From NCBI GenBank assembly GCA_031552825.1, contig JAVBMD010000036.1:1-13717 (forward strand): a stretch of DNA of 13,717 nt, in the 5' to 3' direction. The first letter of the stretch is position 1. The number at the start of each line of letters is the position of its first letter. Positions 7,692 to 13,717 of this stretch are shown here, piece by piece. The stretch is from WQXF01 sp031552825 (GTDB lineage: Bacteria; Bacillota; Clostridia; Christensenellales; Aristaeellaceae). The notes under the pieces are model-generated. The model searched no databases and was not told where the DNA came from. It saw only the letters and a program-made list of their open reading frames with translations. Both the position numbers and the translations under genes were made by a program.

Positions 7692-7843
7692 GAATCCCCC
7701 CACCGCTCACGCGGTCCCCCTCCCTTTGACAAGGGAGGCTTTTGGAGGCTCGTATATGTTTCTTATTTTATAATATGTTCTTGATGCTAACCCCAGCCTC
7801 CCTTGTTAAAGGGAGGGGGACCGCCGCAGCGGTGGTGGGATTC
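7692..7843. repeat. Palindromic repeat unit B, full form
   Basis: This is a 152-bp element with inverted outer arms. In order: GAATCCCCCC arm; mini-hairpin ACCGC-TCAC-GCGGT; palindrome K at 7719-7738 (central TTTGACAAG); an AT-rich core of about 58 bp; palindrome K' at 7797-7816 (central CTTGTTAAA); mini-hairpin ACCGC-CGCA-GCGGT; and the GGGATTC arm. K and the reverse complement of K' differ at one base, which marks core orientation. The core starts CTTTTGGAGGCT and contains ATATGTTTCTT, shared with units C to E. Confidence 0.9.
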
Positions 7844-7883
7844 CGTCCCCGGTGCCGCCTCAAGACGGTGGAGGGATTCCGTC
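7844..7883. repeat. Extra repeat end module fused to the ispG stop codon
   Basis: A second, degenerate end module (CCGGTGCCGCC, later GACGGTGGAGGGATTCCGTC) follows unit B directly. Its terminal CCGTC overlaps the ispG stop codon (7882-7884). Units B plus this module occupy the whole ispG-polC gap. Confidence 0.65.
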
Positions 7884-8931
7884 ACCCCAACATCCCCCGA
7901 ATCTCCTCGATCAGCGCCTCCGCCAAGTCACCGGTGATCTTGCGCGGCTCCTTGCCCTTGACGAACAACGCACCGACGCCGTCGCCGCCCGCTATGCCGA
8001 TGTCGGCCTCGCGCGCCTCGCCGGGGCCGTTGACCACACAGCCCATCACCGCCACCGTCAGCGGCACCGGCAAATCGCCCACCGCTTCCTGTACCCGGCG
8101 CGCGATGCCCGCCACGTCGATGCGCGCGCGCCCGCAGGTGGGGCAAGAAATGAAGTTGATGCGGTTGTTGCGCAGCCCCACCGCCTGCAAAATATCGATG
8201 CCGACGCGCGGCTCGGGCAGCGGGTCGCCGGTCAGTGAAACGCGCAGCGTATCGCCGATGCCGTCCAGCAGCAGCGCGCCGATGCCCGCCGCCGACTTGA
8301 TCGCCCCCTGCTCCGGCAGCCCGGCCTCGGTCACGCCCAGGTGCAGCGGATAATCGCACTGCCCGGCGGCCAGCCGATACGCCGCGACGGTCTCGCGCAC
8401 GCCGGAAGCCTTGACCGACAGCACGATGTCGTGTACGCCGCAGTCCTCGAGCATCTTGGCGTGCGCCAGCGCGCTCTCCACCATCGCCTGCGGCGTGGGG
8501 CCGCCGTGCTTGCGCAGCATCTCCTTCTCCACCGAGCCGGAGTTGACGCCGATGCGCACCGGTACATGGTGCGCCTTCACGCAGTCGGCCAGCTTCTCCA
8601 CGTTGGCCTGCCCGCCGATGTTGCCGGGATTGATGCGCAGCTTGGCGATGCCCTGCTCCACCGCGCCGATGGCCAGCCGGTGATCGAAGTGGATATCGGC
8701 GACCAGCGGCACCGGGCTGGCATCGACCAGCGCGCGCACCGCCCGCACGCAGGCCTCGTCGTACACCGAAACGCGCACGATATCGCAGCCCGCGGCGGCC
8801 AGCGCAGCGATCTGCGCCGAGGTGGCCGCGACATCGCGCGTGTCGGTATTGGTCATCGATTGCACGGTAACCGGCGCGCCGCCGCCCAGCGCCACGCCGC
8901 CTACCTTCATTGCACGTGTGTTGTTTGCCAT
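7882..8931 (-). CDS. ispG: 4-hydroxy-3-methylbut-2-enyl diphosphate synthase (flavodoxin/ferredoxin)
   Basis: IspG (GcpE) is a [4Fe-4S] enzyme that reduces MEcPP to HMBPP, the next-to-last step of the MEP isoprenoid pathway. The 349-residue protein has the short bacterial architecture: a TIM barrel beginning VQSMTNTDT (23-31) with RINPGNIG (99-106), and a C-terminal iron-sulfur domain with SCPTCGR (C263, C266) and GCVVNGPGE (C298, E305), which supply the cluster ligands. The ATG at 8931 follows GAGG with a 5-nt spacer; the in-frame GTG at 8937 lies too near that site. With dxr upstream, the cluster covers two steps of the pathway whose product UppS elongates. The stop codon touches a repeat module, and unit C with its flanking modules lies upstream. 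Confidence 0.98.
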   Translation of the reverse strand: MANNTRAMKVGGVALGGGAPVTVQSMTNTDTRDVAATSAQIAALAAAGCDIVRVSVYDEACVRAVRALVDASPVPLVADIHFDHRLAIGAVEQGIAKLRINPGNIGGQANVEKLADCVKAHHVPVRIGVNSGSVEKEMLRKHGGPTPQAMVESALAHAKMLEDCGVHDIVLSVKASGVRETVAAYRLAAGQCDYPLHLGVTEAGLPEQGAIKSAAGIGALLLDGIGDTLRVSLTGDPLPEPRVGIDILQAVGLRNNRINFISCPTCGRARIDVAGIARRVQEAVGDLPVPLTVAVMGCVVNGPGEAREADIGIAGGDGVGALFVKGKEPRKITGDLAEALIEEIRGMLG

Positions 8932-8985
8932 ATGCACCTCTTTATCGTTGAAATTGCCAGCAGTCTGAGCAGCATCCGCGCGGGC

Positions 8986-9011
8986 GGAATCCCTCTCCGG
9001 CGGCGGGGAAC
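8986..9011. repeat. Repeat end module upstream of unit C
   Basis: GGAATCCCTC is followed by CCGGCGGCGGGGAAC, which leads into unit C. The 25 bp at 8997-9021 recur exactly at 9188-9212 on the other side of the unit, and a near copy lies at 13474-13501 before unit E. Confidence 0.65.
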
Positions 9012-9165
9012 GGAATCCCTCCGCCGCCTGAGGGCGGCACCTCCCTTTGACAAGGGAGGCTTTTGGAGGCTGGAATATGCTTCTTTTTTCATAAAAGGTT
9101 TTTTGCTCTAGCCCATGCCTCCCTTGTTAAAGGGAGGGGGACCGCGTGAGCGGTGGGGGGATTCC
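9012..9165. repeat. Palindromic repeat unit C, full form
   Basis: A 154-bp element with the order of unit B. The left mini-hairpin is GCCGCC-TGAG-GGCGGC, K is at 9040-9059 (TTTGACAAG type), the AT-rich core follows, K' is at 9118-9137 (CTTGTTAAA type), and the right mini-hairpin is ACCGC-GTGA-GCGGT. The left half up to the core is nearly identical to unit E, so C and E form a subfamily. The ispG-rseP gap (319 bp) holds this unit and its end modules and no gene. Confidence 0.9.
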
Positions 9166-9212
9166 CGGCGCCCGCAGGCGACGGTTTCCGGCGGCGGGGA
9201 ACGGAATCCCTC
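9166..9212. repeat. Repeat end module downstream of unit C
   Basis: This contains a second exact copy (9188-9212) of the 25-bp sequence at 8997-9021, ending GGAATCCCTC, but here no K palindrome or core follows. It reads as an orphan left end of a further unit. The remaining 38 bp to the rseP stop codon show nothing recognisable. Confidence 0.6.
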
Positions 9213-9250
9213 TGTGCTTCGCGGCGGAAGCGGCTTTCATCATCGCACAC

Positions 9251-10291
9251 TCAAAACAATTTGACGATATCCCTAAACGTAAACACCAGCATCAGCCCCA
9301 GCAGCGCCAGCAGCCCGACGGCGTGAATGGTGCCTTCCACGGTGCGGTTGATCGGCTTTCTGCGGATCGCCTCCACGGCGCAGAACACCAGCTTACTGCC
9401 GTCCAGCGCGGGCAGCGGGAGCAGGTTCATGAAGCCGAGGTTGATGCTGATGAGCACCGCCAGCTGCAAATATACCTCGATGCCGCCCTTGCGGGTCTCC
9501 TGCTGGATCACATTGATGATGCCCACCGGGCCGCTGACATCCCCCGCGCCCTCGCCTTTGAATACCAGGTTGGCGATCGAGCGGTAGGTCATCACCACCA
9601 TATCCTTGCAGTAGGTGACCGATGTGCCGATCGCCTTGCCGAGGGGCAGCTTGGCCTCCTCCGCAAAGCTGATGCCGACGCGGTATGCCTTCGCCTCCTC
9701 GTCGTAGAACGGGAGCATTTGCAGCGACAGCGTTTCCTGCGCGCGGCGCACGTCCAGCTGAAGCGGCGCGCCGCCGTTCTGGCGGATCAGCGCGGTGGCC
9801 TCCTCCGGGTTTGCCACCGACACGCCGTTGACGGCGGTCACGTAGTCGCCGGGCAGCAATCCGGCCTGCGCCGCGGGGCGATCCGGCTCCACGCTGCCCA
9901 CGTATTCGGTGGGCTGCAGCACGTTCCACGTCATGAAGAGCACGATGGCGACGCCCACCGCGAGCACAAAGTTCATCGCCGGGCCCGCCAGAATGGAGAG
10001 AAAGCGCTTCCACACCGCCTGATTGTTGTAGGCGCGCGGATCCGGGTTCTCCTCGTCCTCGCCGTAGTACAGGCAGAACCCGCCCAGCGGCAGCAGGCGC
10101 ATCGAGTACAGCGTGCCGGTCTTTTCGGACTTTCGCGACCAGATCTTCGGCCCCATGCCGATGGAAAACTCCTTCACCGCGATGCCGCACCAGCGCGCCA
10201 TAAAGAAATGCCCCGCCTCGTGCGCCATAATCAAAACGCCCAGCAGCACCAGCGCCGCGATCACATAGCCAAACGTCAACAAGCCAGCCAA
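9251..10291 (-). CDS. rseP: RseP/RasP-type site-2 zinc metalloprotease
   Basis: This is an intramembrane protease of the M50 family that cleaves membrane-embedded anti-sigma factors and signal peptide remnants. The 346-residue protein has its first membrane segment at about 5-22 running into the zinc site H24-E25-A-G-H28, a PLGG motif (68-71), a second membrane segment about 98-120, one PDZ domain about 128-190, a third segment about 272-292 ending in N289-LLPLPALD297-G with the third zinc ligand Asp 297, and a last segment about 325-342. A single PDZ domain is usual in Firmicutes. The start appears to be TTG at 10291, with AGGTGG about 4 nt upstream; no better ATG is near. It follows dxr by 65 bp. 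Confidence 0.97.
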   Translation of the reverse strand: MAGLLTFGYVIAALVLLGVLIMAHEAGHFFMARWCGIAVKEFSIGMGPKIWSRKSEKTGTLYSMRLLPLGGFCLYYGEDEENPDPRAYNNQAVWKRFLSILAGPAMNFVLAVGVAIVLFMTWNVLQPTEYVGSVEPDRPAAQAGLLPGDYVTAVNGVSVANPEEATALIRQNGGAPLQLDVRRAQETLSLQMLPFYDEEAKAYRVGISFAEEAKLPLGKAIGTSVTYCKDMVVMTYRSIANLVFKGEGAGDVSGPVGIINVIQQETRKGGIEVYLQLAVLISINLGFMNLLPLPALDGSKLVFCAVEAIRRKPINRTVEGTIHAVGLLALLGLMLVFTFRDIVKLF

Positions 10292-10356
10292 AGTTCCACC
10301 TACCTCTCGGATTCGTCGATCCCATTGATGCTATCATACGCCGAGGCGCACACTTT

Positions 10357-11502
10357 TCATTCCTTCGGCAAAAGCCGCTGCGCGCAGGCGCGCGCCTGCG
10401 CGTCGGCGGCGCGCACCGCCTCGATGCTGTCGGCGGGCGCGGCGGGCACGGCGGCCAGCGTTTCCTCGGCCAGCTCGGCGATGCGCCCGAAGCGGATGCG
10501 GCGCGCAAGAAACGCCTGTACCGCCACCTCGTTCGCGCCGTTGAGCACCGCCGGGGCGATGCCGCCCGCGCGCAGCGCCTCGTAGGCCAGCCGCAGCGGG
10601 ATAAATTTTTCCGGATCGGGCTGCTCGAAGGTCAGCTGCCCCATGCGCGCGAAATCCAAGCGCTCCCCGCCGGTCTCCAGCCGCTCGGGATACGCCATCG
10701 CGTACAGAATCGGCAGGCGCATGTCCGGCGTACCCAACTGCGCCAGCACCGCGCCGTCGGCAAACTCCACCATCGAGTGTACCACGCTCTGCGGATGCAC
10801 CAGCACCTGAATGCGCTCCGGCGGCAGGTCGAACAGCCACCGCGCCTCGATGACCTCTAGCGCCTTGTTCATCATGCTGGCCGAATCGATGGTGATCTTC
10901 TGCCCCATCGCCCAGTTGGGGTGCGCCAGCGCCTGCTCCACGGTGGCCTCTCGCATGGCGGCGCTTTCCCACGTGCGGAAGGGGCCGCCGGAGGCCGTCA
11001 GATAGATGCGCTCGGCGGGGTTGCTGCCCGCGCCCTGCAGGCATTGAAAGATGGCGCTGTGCTCGCTGTCCACCGGCAACAGCGGCACCCCGGCTTCGCG
11101 CGCGGCCTGCGTCACCAGCGCCCCGGCGGCGACCAGCGGCTCCTTGTTGGCCAGCAGCACCTCGCGCCCCGCGCCGATGGCGGCCATCACGCCGGTCAGC
11201 CCGGCAAAGCCCACCACCGACACCAGCACTGCGTCGGCGGGCGCCTCGGCGGCGGCGATGCGCAGGCAGTCCTCGCCGAAGTGCCAATCGCAAAAGCGCA
11301 GATCCTCCGGGATGTGTTCGGGCGGCACCACCAGCCCCGCCATCGCCGGGCGGTGCGCGCGCACCTGCTCGAACAGCAGCGCCGCGTTGCTGTGCGCCGC
11401 CAGCGCCGCCACCTCAAACCGGTCCCGGTGCCGCAGTGCGACGTCCAGCGCCTGCGTGCCGATGGAACCGGTGGAGCCCAGTATCGCGATCCGTTTCTTC
11501 AT
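10357..11502 (-). CDS. dxr: 1-deoxy-D-xylulose 5-phosphate reductoisomerase
   Basis: Dxr converts DXP to MEP using NADPH and a divalent metal, the committed step of the MEP pathway and the target of fosmidomycin. The 381-residue protein begins MKKRIAILGSTGSIG, a Rossmann NADPH motif at 8-15. It has ANKE at 118-121, metal ligands in V144-D-S-E147 and at E216 (within NKALE, 212-216), and HPQSVVHS at 236-243. The ATG at 11502 has AGAGG with a 6-nt spacer; the frame is open to 11550, but that would overlap cdsA and has no comparable site. The gap to cdsA is 31 bp, which supports cotranscription. Confidence 0.98.
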   Translation of the reverse strand: MKKRIAILGSTGSIGTQALDVALRHRDRFEVAALAAHSNAALLFEQVRAHRPAMAGLVVPPEHIPEDLRFCDWHFGEDCLRIAAAEAPADAVLVSVVGFAGLTGVMAAIGAGREVLLANKEPLVAAGALVTQAAREAGVPLLPVDSEHSAIFQCLQGAGSNPAERIYLTASGGPFRTWESAAMREATVEQALAHPNWAMGQKITIDSASMMNKALEVIEARWLFDLPPERIQVLVHPQSVVHSMVEFADGAVLAQLGTPDMRLPILYAMAYPERLETGGERLDFARMGQLTFEQPDPEKFIPLRLAYEALRAGGIAPAVLNGANEVAVQAFLARRIRFGRIAELAEETLAAVPAAPADSIEAVRAADAQARACAQRLLPKE

Positions 11503-11533
11503 AAATGTCCTCTGCTTTACAGCGTCCTCGACG

Positions 11534-12346
11534 CTATAGCGTTCTCTCAACCACCAGCAGCACGTAGGAGCAGACCACCATCAGCGTGAACAGCAGGCTG
11601 TCGATGCGGTCCATAATGCCGCCGTGGCCGGGGAAGATGCTGCCGAAATCCTTGATGCCGCAATGGCGCTTGACCAGCGAAGCCGTCAAGTCGCCGATCT
11701 GCCCGGCGACGCCGCCCAAGAAGCCCAGCAGCGCCGCGCCGATCAGGCTCACCTCGGAATCGCTGCGCCCGATGCATACCACGAACAGCATCGCGCCCAG
11801 CATGCTGCCCGCCAGCCCCGCCACGGCGCCCTCGATGGTTTTCTTGGGGCTGACCGCCGGGCAAAGCTTGTGCTTGCCGAACAATACGCCGATGAAATAA
11901 GCCACCGAATCGCCCACGTAGGCGATGATGAGCACCAGCACGATCAGCTGCACGCCGTAGGGCTGAAAGTCGCTGCGGAACAGCAAGAGCAGCAGCGCCA
12001 GCGGCAAAAAGATGGTATAGATCGGGTACACCGAAATCCCGGCGTCCACCCAGTTTGGCTCCCTGCGCATGCAGATGGCCAGCATCACCAGCATCGTGCC
12101 GGTCACCAGCAGCGGCGCGATCACCGGGATGCCGATGAAGTGAAAGCCGGGCAGCGTCAGCACCGCCAGCAGCATCGCGGGCCAGCGCACCGGCCGATGC
12201 CCCGCGTGGATAAACGCCTGATATTCCTCCCACATGCCGCCGATCATCAGTGCCGTGACGAGCAGGAAGGCCAGCAGCCCGCGCACCTGCAACACCACCG
12301 CGACAACCGCGACGGCCACAACCCCGGTAATGATCCGTTGGCGCAA
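11534..12346 (-). CDS. cdsA: Phosphatidate cytidylyltransferase (CDP-diacylglycerol synthase)
   Basis: CdsA makes CDP-diacylglycerol from phosphatidate and CTP in the membrane, the branch point to all phospholipids. The 270-residue protein is strongly hydrophobic with about eight predicted membrane segments. It carries SPKKTIEGAVAG (166-177) and the C-terminal family signature around 223-250, with K232-D233, PGHGG (239-243) and D246-R. The start is assigned to TTG at 12346, giving the usual MRQRIITG opening, with a weak GGGGGA 6 nt upstream. The nearby ATGs at 12353 and 12360 are out of frame. It lies 68 bp after uppS; that spacer can form an imperfect hairpin (12378-12409). Confidence 0.97.
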   Translation of the reverse strand: MRQRIITGVVAVAVVAVVLQVRGLLAFLLVTALMIGGMWEEYQAFIHAGHRPVRWPAMLLAVLTLPGFHFIGIPVIAPLLVTGTMLVMLAICMRREPNWVDAGISVYPIYTIFLPLALLLLLFRSDFQPYGVQLIVLVLIIAYVGDSVAYFIGVLFGKHKLCPAVSPKKTIEGAVAGLAGSMLGAMLFVVCIGRSDSEVSLIGAALLGFLGGVAGQIGDLTASLVKRHCGIKDFGSIFPGHGGIMDRIDSLLFTLMVVCSYVLLVVERTL

Positions 12347-12377
12347 AGCGCATCCCCCATTTATTCTATTCTTTTTT

Positions 12378-12409
12378 GCCGTTTTTCCTCGCTACGCGGG
12401 GGAAAAGGC
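12378..12409 (-). other. Imperfect hairpin between uppS and cdsA
   Basis: On the minus strand GCC-TTTTCC and CGC pair with GCG and GGAAAA, then GGC, around a GTA loop with small bulges. An A-run, not a U-run, follows in the transcribed direction, so it is not a terminator for uppS. Function unknown. Confidence 0.35.
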
Positions 12410-12414
12410 TTCGA

Positions 12415-13173
12415 TTACCGGCCGCCGAAGCGTCGCTGCCGCCGCCCGAACGCGCGCAGCGCTTCGTGATACGCCGGCACCTGAAAGTCGGGCCACAGCA
12501 TGTCCACGAACACCAGCTCGGCATACGCGCATTGGTAGAGCAAGAAGTTGCTCAGCCGCTGCTCGCCGCTGGTGCGGATCAAGAGATCCACCTCCGGCAG
12601 CCCGGCGGTATACAGCTCGCCGGAAAAGCGCGCGTCGTCAATGTCCTCGGGCTTCAGCGCGCCGCTCGCCGCCTGCTCGGCCAGCGCCTTGGCGGCGCGC
12701 AATATTTCGGCGCGCGCGCCGTAGTTGATGGCGATGTTGAGCTTCAGCCCGGCGTTCTCCCGCGTGCGCTCCATCGCGGCGATCAGCGCACCGCGCTGCG
12801 GCTCCGGCATGCCCTGCACGTCGCCGAGGATGCGGATGCGCACGCCCTCGCGGTGCAGCTCGTCGATCTCCTTGCCGAAGAACTCCATCAGGAGTCCCAT
12901 CAGCGCGCCGACCTCGTCGGCTGGGCGCGACCAGTTCTCTGTGGAGAAGGCGTAGAAGCTCAGCGCCTCGATGCCCAGATCGCTGCTCTCGCGGATGATG
13001 CCGCGCATCGCCTCCACCCCCGCACGGTGTCCCAGCGCGCGCGGCTGCATGCGCTGCTTCGCCCAGCGGCCGTTGCCATCCATAATGATGGCCACGTGGC
13101 GCGGCAGGCGTTCGGCCGATAATGGCGCGTCTGCCGCCTGCGTTTCCTTGGGCTTTTTTTGCCACCAAGCCAT
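12415..13173 (-). CDS. uppS: Isoprenyl transferase / undecaprenyl diphosphate synthase
   Basis: UppS condenses isopentenyl diphosphate onto farnesyl diphosphate in cis to give the C55 carrier lipid for peptidoglycan and other wall polymers. The 252-residue protein has the family motifs HVAIIMDGNGRWA (catalytic D32), GHRAG, SFYAFSTENW, RTSGEQRLSNFLLYQ and WPDFQ. The ATG at 13173 follows GAGGTG with a 5-nt spacer. It is the first gene of the visible block; frr usually lies upstream, but here 544 bp of repeats reach the window edge, so the neighbour is not seen and no promoter was recognised in the 35 bp before unit D. Confidence 0.98.
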   Translation of the reverse strand: MAWWQKKPKETQAADAPLSAERLPRHVAIIMDGNGRWAKQRMQPRALGHRAGVEAMRGIIRESSDLGIEALSFYAFSTENWSRPADEVGALMGLLMEFFGKEIDELHREGVRIRILGDVQGMPEPQRGALIAAMERTRENAGLKLNIAINYGARAEILRAAKALAEQAASGALKPEDIDDARFSGELYTAGLPEVDLLIRTSGEQRLSNFLLYQCAYAELVFVDMLWPDFQVPAYHEALRAFGRRQRRFGGR

Positions 13174-13208
13174 CTCATCACCTCTTCATACGCTACTATT
13201 GCCCCGGA

Positions 13209-13451
13209 GGAATCCCTCCACCGCTCACGCGGTCCCCCTCCCTTTAACAAGGGAGGCTAGGGGCTAGAATCAAAGAATCTTTTATGTAACAAGAAACATA
13301 TACCAGCCTCCAAAAGCCTCCCTTGTCAAACGGGGACGGAGCACCGTCGCGCCAGTGGCGCGATGAGACGGTGCGGAAGTCCAATGAGCAAAGGAGCGCT
13401 TGCGCGACTCTTGCGAATTGGGGGGGACCGCCGCAGCGGTGGGGGGATTCC
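13209..13451. repeat. Palindromic repeat unit D, core inverted, with insert X
   Basis: The outer arms are GGAATCCCTCC to GGGGGGATTCC. The left mini-hairpin is ACCGC-TCAC-GCGGT; the right one is ACCGC-CGCA-GCGGT. The left palindrome (13237-13256) is of the TTTAACAAG type and the right one (13317-13330) of the CTTGTCAAA type, the opposite of units B, C and E. The AT-rich core between them reads as the reverse complement of theirs. The right palindrome is interrupted after CTTGTCAAA by insert X. Confidence 0.88.
13331..13422. repeat. Insert X, copy 1, nested in unit D
   Basis: A GC-rich block of about 90 bp lies between the broken K' and the outer arm. It contains a nested hairpin: outer GCACCG / CGGTGC, inner TCGCGCC / GGCGCGA (13341-13374). 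A GCGCTTGCGC dyad follows. GGGGAC occurs at both ends (13332-13337 and 13423-13428). No coding potential was recognised. Confidence 0.8.
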
Positions 13452-13491
13452 CGCCGCCGAAGCGGCGGTCTCTCCGTCGGCGGCGAGGAAC
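13452..13491. repeat. Linker end module between units D and E
   Basis: It holds a CCGCCGC / GCGGCGG hairpin (starting in the last C of unit D) and a TCGGCGGCGAGGAAC stretch like the one before unit C. No gene. Confidence 0.55.
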
Positions 13492-13717
13492 GGAATCCCT
13501 CCGCCGCCTGAGGGCGGCACCTCCCTTTGACAAGGGAGGCTTTTGGAGGCTGGTATATGCTTCTTGCTTTATAAAAGATTTTTGGTTCTAACCCCTAGCC
13601 TCCCTTGTTAAACGGGGACGGAGCACCGTCGCGCCAGTGGCGCGATGAGACGGTGCGGAAGTCCAATGAGCAAAGGAGCGCTTGCGCGACTATTGCGAAT
13701 TGGGGGGGACCGCCGCA
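13492..13717. repeat. Palindromic repeat unit E with insert X (cut by right edge)
   Basis: The left arm GGAATCCCTCC, mini-hairpin GCCGCC-TGAG-GGCGGC and K (13520-13539, TTTGACAAG type) match unit C. The core follows in the B/C orientation, then K' (from 13599, CTTGTTAAA type), broken by insert X exactly as in unit D. The unit ends inside its right mini-hairpin at the window edge. Confidence 0.85.
13613..13704. repeat. Insert X, copy 2, nested in unit E
   Basis: Identical to copy 1 except for one base (C at 13410, A at 13692). The shared stretch 13315-13435 / 13597-13717 is a direct repeat of 121 bp with two mismatches, offset 282 bp, which probably continues beyond the edge. Confidence 0.85.

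Noticed and set aside
7726..7758. TTGACA within palindrome K followed by TATATG, as a promoter on the plus strand of unit B.
   Set aside because: The spacer is 21 bp; at 17 bp the hexamer is CTCGTA. TTGACA here is part of the palindrome, and no plus-strand gene follows.
7769..7774. A perfect TATAAT in the core of unit B.
   Set aside because: No -35 element at 16-18 bp on the plus strand, and the sequence is not conserved in the cores of C, D or E.
10292..10356. A TATGAT-like -10 in the dxr-rseP spacer as an rseP promoter.
   Set aside because: No acceptable -35 is present at proper distance; the short gap fits cotranscription with dxr.
13400..13591. Small open frames in the repeats, with translations such as SKGGGPRERWGDS or FDKGGFWRL.
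   Set aside because: They are translations of the palindromic repeats, occur in several frames and orientations, and have no consistent start or ribosome binding site. They are spurious proteins.
7692..13717. The repeated palindromes as a CRISPR array.
   Set aside because: Units are dispersed among genes, about 150 bp long with a shared core; there are no regular short repeats separated by unique spacers and no cas genes.

Overview
The window is a stretch of chromosome from a GC-rich Firmicute, most likely a Clostridia-class (Oscillospiraceae- or Christensenellaceae-like) anaerobe. The evidence is a Gram-positive PolC replicase with embedded PHP and exonuclease domains and a Cys4 cluster, the gene order uppS-cdsA-dxr-rseP-ispG-polC-rimP-nusA-rnpM-L7Ae-infB, and AGGAGG-type ribosome binding sites. 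All eleven genes lie on the minus strand, so transcription runs from high to low coordinates.

Right part (13173 down to 3283): uppS (undecaprenyl diphosphate synthase), cdsA (CDP-diacylglycerol synthase), dxr and ispG (two MEP-pathway steps that feed UppS), rseP (site-2 protease) and polC (replicative polymerase). These join isoprenoid and lipid precursor supply, envelope stress proteolysis and replication. Left part (2942 down to 1): rimP, nusA, rnpM (ylxR), an L7Ae-family gene (ylxQ) and the first 175 codons of infB, cut by the window edge. This is the classic nusA-infB translation/transcription operon. It has its own recognisable promoter at 3074-3102 and a hairpin leader at 2998-3027. Starts were chosen from Shine-Dalgarno spacing; rnpM, rseP and cdsA appear to start with TTG.

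Four intergenic spaces (about 3150-3272, 7692-7883, 8986-9212 and 13209-13717) are filled by one family of modular palindromic repeats. A full unit of about 152 bp reads: outer arm GGAATCCCTCC, a 5-6 bp mini-hairpin with a 4-nt loop, a 20-bp palindrome K (CCTCCCTT-TGAC-AAGGGAGG), an AT-rich core, a second palindrome K', another mini-hairpin, and GGAGGGATTCC. The window shows a core-less 'solo' form (unit A), two full forms (B, C), a unit whose core is inverted (D), and two units (D, E) that carry the same extra GC-rich insert (X) of about 90 bp. No transposase or recombinase is encoded here. These repeats are the only part of the window that ordinary housekeeping annotation does not explain. 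No rRNA, tRNA, CRISPR array or prophage gene was seen.
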